A DNA stretch of 17,503 bases, from NCBI GenBank assembly GCA_002493865.1, contig DLAC01000005.1:1-17503 (forward strand). The letters are read 5' to 3'. The notes under the pieces are model-generated. The model saw nothing but the letters and a program-made list of their open reading frames with translations, made no database searches and was not told the DNA's origin. The stretch comes from Caryophanales bacterium UBA7057 (lineage in GTDB: Bacteria > Bacillota_I > Bacilli_A > RF39 > UBA660). The position numbers and the translations under genes were made by a program. Below are positions 14,088 through 17,503 of the stretch, piece after piece (within the stretch, counting starts at the first letter, position 1; every line of letters begins with the position of its first letter).

Positions 14088-14600
14088 ATGAAAAAGAAGA
14101 CTAGTGTGAAGGAAACATCGAAGAAAAAAAATACATTAAGTACGTCTTTTAAGTTATATTATCTAGTGATGATTATTTGTTATCTTTATTTAGGATTTGC
14201 CTGTGTATACAAATATATGAAATACTCTTCTTTAGATAAATGTGTGTTGGAATTAATGCTTATTTTAACCCTATCATTAATAATTGAATATGTGCATATT
14301 ATTAGTAATAATGGAAGAGACATGAGAAAAAAATTATCAAAAAAGGCAAATAAGAACGAAAGAGTGAAACGATATATTGGAGAGTGTTTAATTTTTGCTT
14401 TAATCGTTACTACCTTAATTTTTATAGGGATTGCAACAAATCGAATCAATGTGAATTTTTATAATTTTGCGATGGAAACCTATGGAAGCATTGCCTTAAT
14501 TATTGTATTATTAACGTTGCTTGTCTTTTTTGACATATTTGTTGTTGGACTCATTTTAAACTATACAATTAGTGAAAGGCTTGTAAAAAAACAGAAGTAA
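14088..14600 (+). CDS. Four-helix membrane protein, unknown function
   Basis: A 170-residue protein with a lysine-rich cytoplasmic N-terminus (1-20) and four hydrophobic segments (about 21-44, 52-73, 97-117, 133-158). A strongly basic loop lies between helices 2 and 3 (77-96), so both ends and this loop should be inside. I do not recognise the family and see no catalytic motif. The start is the ATG at 14088, with GGAGG 9 bases upstream; an in-frame TTG at 14082 is too close to that site. It has its own sigma-A promoter and a terminator whose right arm lies within the tRNA promoter. Confidence 0.7.
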   Translation: MKKKTSVKETSKKKNTLSTSFKLYYLVMIICYLYLGFACVYKYMKYSSLDKCVLELMLILTLSLIIEYVHIISNNGRDMRKKLSKKANKNERVKRYIGECLIFALIVTTLIFIGIATNRINVNFYNFAMETYGSIALIIVLLTLLVFFDIFVVGLILNYTISERLVKKQK

Positions 14601-14604
14601 TTAT

Positions 14605-14645
14605 AGAAAAAGGGAAAAAAGAAAATCTTTACATTCCCTTTTTTT
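14605..14645 (+). terminator. Terminator of the membrane-protein gene, overlapping the tRNA promoter
   Basis: AGAAAAAGGGAA (14605-14616) pairs with TTCCCTTTTTTT (14634-14645), 12 positions with one G-T wobble, around a 17-base loop. The right arm with its T-run is also the spacer between the -35 and -10 of the tRNA promoter, and the loop holds the -35. Confidence 0.6.
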
Positions 14646-14656
14646 CTTGCTATAAT
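14628..14656 (+). promoter_or_regulatory. Sigma-A promoter of tRNA-Leu
   Basis: TTTACA (14628-14633), a 17-base spacer and a perfect TATAAT (14651-14656), 22 bases upstream of the mature tRNA start. Expected strength is high. Confidence 0.8.
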
Positions 14657-14677
14657 CGAAAGTGTCCAAAAAAGCAT

Positions 14678-14763
14678 GCCTGAGTGATGGAATGGTAGAC
14701 GTGAAGGACTCAAAATCCTTTGGTAGCAATACCGTGTGGGTTCAAGTCCCACCTCAGGCACCA
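14678..14763 (+). tRNA. tRNA-Leu (anticodon CAA)
   Basis: An 86-base class II tRNA with an encoded CCA. The acceptor GCCTGAG pairs with CTCAGGC, the discriminator is A (14760) and CCA is at 14761-14763. The anticodon stem AAGGA/TCCTT encloses the loop CTCAAAA, giving anticodon CAA (14711-14713), which reads UUG. A long variable arm (TGGTAGCAATACC region) and a T-arm with GTTCAAGTC are present. It stands alone between its own promoter and terminator. Confidence 0.95.
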
Positions 14764-14772
14764 GATTGATAG

Positions 14773-14799
14773 GAAACTCGAACTTTTTATTCGAGTTTT
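14773..14799 (+). terminator. Terminator of tRNA-Leu
   Basis: AAACTCGAA (14774-14782) pairs with TTCGAGTTT (14790-14798), 9 perfect pairs plus a G-T at the base, with a 7-base loop, followed by TTTTAATATT. It begins 10 bases after the CCA end. Confidence 0.8.
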
Positions 14800-14867
14800 A
14801 ATATTGCTTTAAATTATTGTATAATATATTTGTAGTAACTTAGCTAAATTTTTATCAGGAGGTTTTA

Positions 14868-15728
14868 ATGAACAAAGAAATAGTCAAATCAGAAATTAAG
14901 GTTAATGATAGTAAAATAAGCATAATAAGAATAGGAAATAAAGAATACATATCTTTAACTGATTTGGCAAGATATGCAGATGCAGATGATCCTAGATATC
15001 CAATACAAAACTGGATGAGAAATAAAGATGTTATTGCTTATTTAGGATTATGGGAAAAATTAAATAATGAAGATTTCAAAGGTGTCGAATTCGACGCGTT
15101 TAAAAATGAAGCTGGCAGTAACAAATTTAAAATATCACCACAAAAGTGGATTAAAGAAACAAATGCGATAGGAATTATATCAAAATCAGGAAATAATGGT
15201 GGGACTTATGCAGTAAGTGATATTGCTTTGGAATTTGCAAGTTGGTTATCTCCAGAATTTAAATTATATGTTATTCAAGAATTTGAAAGATTAAAGAGAA
15301 ATGAAGCATACCAGTATAAGCTTGATTGGTCTGCTAACAGAATGCTTGCAAAAACTAACTACCATATCCATACAGATTCTATTAAAGAAAACATTGTACC
15401 TAAATTAACTGAAAAACAAAAACAATATATTTATGCAGAAGAAGCTGATGTCTTAAATGTAGCATTATTTGGTATGACTGCCAAAGAATGGAGAGAAAAA
15501 TATCCAAATTTAAAAGGTAATATTCGCGATTATACTGATTTAAAACATTTACTAATTTTATGTAATCTAGAAAATACTAATGCTGAACTTATTAACGATA
15601 ATGTTCCACAAAAAGAAAGATTAGTAAAATTAAACAATTCTGCAATTAGACAAATGAAAATTTTAGAAAATGATAAGAGTATAAAAGAACTTGAAACGTT
15701 AAATAAAAATTTAATTGAAACTAAATAA
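14868..15728 (+). CDS. KilA-N domain protein (phage-type DNA-binding)
   Basis: A 286-residue protein with an N-terminal KilA-N domain (about 15-146): EYISLTDLARYAD, NWMRNKDVIAYLGLWEKLN (48-66), GTYAVSDIALEFASWLSPEF and VIQEFERLKR. KilA-N is a DNA-binding module from phages and large DNA viruses, also carried on bacterial chromosomes as cargo or phage remnants. The C-terminal half has a second conserved-looking block (KLTEKQKQYIYAEEADVLN, ALFGMTAKEWREKYP) and a helical end; this block occurs in chromosomal KilA-N proteins but its role is unknown to me. AGGAGG lies 5 bases before the ATG, and TATAAT at 14820-14825 is a plausible -10 with a weak -35 overlapping the tRNA terminator. It is the first gene after the tRNA, with no integrase in view. 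The role could be regulator, anti-phage or relic. Confidence 0.85.
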   Translation: MNKEIVKSEIKVNDSKISIIRIGNKEYISLTDLARYADADDPRYPIQNWMRNKDVIAYLGLWEKLNNEDFKGVEFDAFKNEAGSNKFKISPQKWIKETNAIGIISKSGNNGGTYAVSDIALEFASWLSPEFKLYVIQEFERLKRNEAYQYKLDWSANRMLAKTNYHIHTDSIKENIVPKLTEKQKQYIYAEEADVLNVALFGMTAKEWREKYPNLKGNIRDYTDLKHLLILCNLENTNAELINDNVPQKERLVKLNNSAIRQMKILENDKSIKELETLNKNLIETK

Positions 15729-15748
15729 AGTGTCAATTTAGAAAACAC

Positions 15749-15768
15749 ACTTACATATTGTTAAAGAC
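15749..15768 (+). repeat. 20-base imperfect repeat, copy 1 (before the SGNH-type gene)
   Basis: This 20-base stretch, beginning ACTTACATATTG, matches 16 of 20 bases with 16827-16846 (ACTTGCATATTG...). Each lies in the gap just upstream of an accessory gene. It may be a shared operator or promoter part; chance is possible in AT-rich DNA. Confidence 0.3.
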
Positions 15769-15819
15769 TTAAATGATCTGAAAAGAAGTTGTTAAGTGTT
15801 CTTAAGGAGAGTGATTATT

Positions 15820-16707
15820 TTGAAAAAATTAGAAATATTCTGTGGAGTTTCTTCCTTAGGAATGCCATTTACAAAAGAAAATAAATATCATATTGGATAT
15901 TATGATATTATTGTAGAAACGCTAAAAAGTAAAGGATATGATGTATCCGGGTTTAATTTTTCAAGATTAAATAAGAATCATACATGGGATTTAGAAGAGG
16001 ATTTAAGTGGAGATAAAAGCCTTGCATATATAAAAAATTTACAAGTACAATCAATAGATAGTTTAAGAAATACAAATGTATTATTTAAATTAGTTGTTCC
16101 AGCGCAATATAAAGATGCTTTTAAAATTAAATCGGCAGACAATGAGCATACCTTAAAATCTTTATATGTGAATGCTGAAAATCCAATATTTTTATATAGT
16201 GCTGGGCCAAATGATTTTTTTTCTTATATTAAAGCTGGTCCTGTTGAATTGATAGATAAAAATGTTAGAACACAATTACCTCAAGATATTAAAACCATAT
16301 TAGAACAATGTATAATCAATGTTGAAAAAAATTGGCAGTTGCTTCATCAATTAAATCCCAACACTAAAATATATTCTTTCAGTTATTATTATTCACCATT
16401 ATATGACAAAATTCAAAAATTAATATTTCTCCAAGAAAAGGTGAAAGATAGGAATAAGCAATATGTAAATAAATTTATGGAAGTAATCAATTTATATAAT
16501 CAAATGCTATTTGAAGCAAGTAAAAAGTATGACTATGTTGAACATTGTGATCTTACATTTTTAAAAGATTATTGTGCACCTATGGATTTTCATCCTAATA
16601 CACTAGGAAATCAATTAATTGCTGATATGATTCTAAGAAAAATAGAATCCCAAATTAATAAAGAACATCCATTGGAAGATAATAATCAAACATTAAGAAC
16701 AAAATAG
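15820..16707 (+). CDS. Divergent SGNH/GDSL-type hydrolase, cytoplasmic
   Basis: A 295-residue protein with the layout of an SGNH esterase/acyl hydrolase. Block I near the N-terminus reads FCGVSSLG (7-14), with a candidate nucleophile Ser11 or Ser12, but the usual Asp of GDS is Val. Block III is SAGPND (127-132) with the oxyanion Asn131. Block V is MDFHPNTLGNQLIAD (255-269) with His258; the usual Asp three residues before the His is Met, with Asp one position closer. No signal peptide, so it probably acts inside the cell. Start: the TTG at 15820 is chosen because AAGGAGA (15804-15810) is 9 bases away, while the upstream GTG codons at 15796 and 15811 have no spacing. Family assignment is fair, activity uncertain and substrate unknown. 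Confidence 0.6.
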   Translation: MKKLEIFCGVSSLGMPFTKENKYHIGYYDIIVETLKSKGYDVSGFNFSRLNKNHTWDLEEDLSGDKSLAYIKNLQVQSIDSLRNTNVLFKLVVPAQYKDAFKIKSADNEHTLKSLYVNAENPIFLYSAGPNDFFSYIKAGPVELIDKNVRTQLPQDIKTILEQCIINVEKNWQLLHQLNPNTKIYSFSYYYSPLYDKIQKLIFLQEKVKDRNKQYVNKFMEVINLYNQMLFEASKKYDYVEHCDLTFLKDYCAPMDFHPNTLGNQLIADMILRKIESQINKEHPLEDNNQTLRTK

Positions 16708-16826
16708 TGAATATTTTATTTGAAGCATTTTTTACTTTAATAAAATTTGATAAAATTCTTTTATTTTTTCTTATTTATGATAAACTATTTATAGGAATTA
16801 AATTGGAAACTATTCATCCAAAATAT

Positions 16827-16846
16827 ACTTGCATATTGTCAGAAAC
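16827..16846 (+). repeat. 20-base imperfect repeat, copy 2 (before the Nudix gene)
   Basis: Second copy of the sequence at 15749-15768, differing at 4 of 20 positions, all transitions (A/G or T/C). It ends 27 bases before the Nudix start and 15 bases before its AGGAGG. Confidence 0.3.
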
Positions 16847-16873
16847 AATATATCTAACTAAGGAGGTAGTAAT

Positions 16874-17422
16874 ATGAATACTGAATTAATTGATGTACTA
16901 AATGAAGATGGTATACTAACTGGAGAGGTTTTACCAAGAAGTGAAGTACATAAACGGGGACTTTGGCATAGAGCAATTGTAGTTGCAATTATCAATGAAA
17001 AGAATGAAGTGTTATTGCAACAAAGAAGTATAAACAAAGAAAAAAATGCTGGAATGTGGGATATATCCGTTGCCGGTCATATTTCTGCTGGGCAGGATTC
17101 TTTATCTGCAGCGGCACGTGAAATAAACGAAGAAGTAAGTGTTTTACTTGGATATAGAACTGAAATAAAAGATTTTAGATATATGTATTGTTTTAGGAAA
17201 GAACAAAAAATTAGAGATGACTTTATAGAAAGACAGTTTTATGATTTCTTTATTTTAAGAACATCGGGCGTTGATGATAAAACTCTATATTTTCAAAAAG
17301 AAGAAGTGCAAGCTGTTAAGTTTGTGGATTTATCAACAATTCAAAAAATGATAGAAAACAAAGAAATTGTAGATCGCCCAGAAGTTTATCAAATATTAAC
17401 AAATTTCTTATTTAGATTCTAA
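16874..17422 (+). CDS. Nudix hydrolase, IDI-like group
   Basis: A 182-residue Nudix-fold protein resembling the isopentenyl-diphosphate isomerase-like Nudix group (YfcD type), which often hydrolyses or acts on small diphosphates. Features: an N-terminal VLNEDGILTGEVLPRSEVHKRGLWHRA block (8-34), which in this group precedes the Nudix fold, LLQQRS (47-52), MWDISVAGHISAG (61-73) and the Nudix box from Gly68, with REINEE (82-87) giving the metal-binding glutamates. The box has Gln74 where the Glu of GX5E normally stands, and Ser instead of Gly after EEV, so it is variant; the REXXEE core is intact. AGGAGG lies 7 bases before the ATG. The preceding 166-base gap holds AT-rich sequence and the repeat at 16827-16846. 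Substrate cannot be told. Confidence 0.88.
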   Translation: MNTELIDVLNEDGILTGEVLPRSEVHKRGLWHRAIVVAIINEKNEVLLQQRSINKEKNAGMWDISVAGHISAGQDSLSAAAREINEEVSVLLGYRTEIKDFRYMYCFRKEQKIRDDFIERQFYDFFILRTSGVDDKTLYFQKEEVQAVKFVDLSTIQKMIENKEIVDRPEVYQILTNFLFRF

Positions 17423-17503
17423 AACTGTTGTTTTTTCCTTTCGGTTACTAGAATGAATGCTACTCGAACTTTTAATGGTTTGTACGTTTGTAAATGATGT
17501 GAA

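Noticed and set aside
16733..16765. A terminator after the SGNH-type gene (AATAAAA...TTTTATT)
   Set aside because: The possible stem is made only of A-T pairs and is short; not distinguishable from AT-rich background.
14776..17473. ACTCGAACTTTT at both ends of the accessory genes as attachment sites
   Set aside because: Only 12 bases match, the first copy is part of the tRNA terminator rather than the tRNA 3' end, and no integrase is seen. Mentioned only as a weak hint.

Overview
The window looks like chromosome from a low-GC Gram-positive endospore former (Firmicutes, Bacilli-like). The sequence is AT-rich, ribosome binding sites are strong AGGAGG or AGGTGA types, and TGA is used as a stop (for example at the ends of spoVAC and scpA), so this is not a mycoplasma-type code. 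The species cannot be named from the sequence. The gene order dacF, spoIIAA, sigma-F gene, spoVA genes, then scpA-scpB matches the sporulation neighbourhood known from Bacillus, but it is pared down and rearranged.

Layout. 1-195: tail of a Rpn/PDDEXK-type transposase-nuclease. 202-2260: two cell-wall peptidases facing apart, a VanY-like lipoprotein and DacF. 2513-3562: SpoIIAA followed directly by a short sigma-F-type factor, with no spoIIAB between them. 3608-7039: a large divergent SecA paralogue on the opposite strand, in the place where spoVAA-spoVAB sit in Bacillus. 7161-8948: the compact operon spoVAC-spoVAD-spoVAE for dipicolinic acid transport. 8987-11799: two unrecognised families, each a tandem pair of paralogues, facing apart from a shared promoter region. 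11808-12664: an RNHCP zinc protein and a small anchored protein with six cysteines. 12721-14600: the condensin partners ScpA and ScpB plus a four-helix membrane protein. 14678-14763: tRNA-Leu(CAA). 14868-17422: a KilA-N protein, a divergent SGNH-type hydrolase and an IDI-like Nudix hydrolase, which look like accessory genes.

The most notable signal is in the sigma-F control module. The classical SpoIIAA/SpoIIAB/SpoIIE partner switch needs a SpoIIAB kinase and a phosphorylatable serine in the DSSG motif of SpoIIAA. Here spoIIAB is absent from the operon and both serines are glutamate (DEEG). The sigma factor also lacks roughly 35 N-terminal residues relative to Bacillus SigF. Together these suggest that control of the first forespore sigma factor has been rebuilt or lost in this lineage. 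The second notable feature is the 1143-residue SecA-like motor embedded in the same locus.

Nearly every transcription unit ends in a clear stem-loop, and several convergent genes share one. No intergenic stretch exceeds 300 bases; the longest (2261-2512) holds the dacF terminator and the spoIIAA upstream region. No CRISPR array, rRNA or complete insertion sequence was seen.
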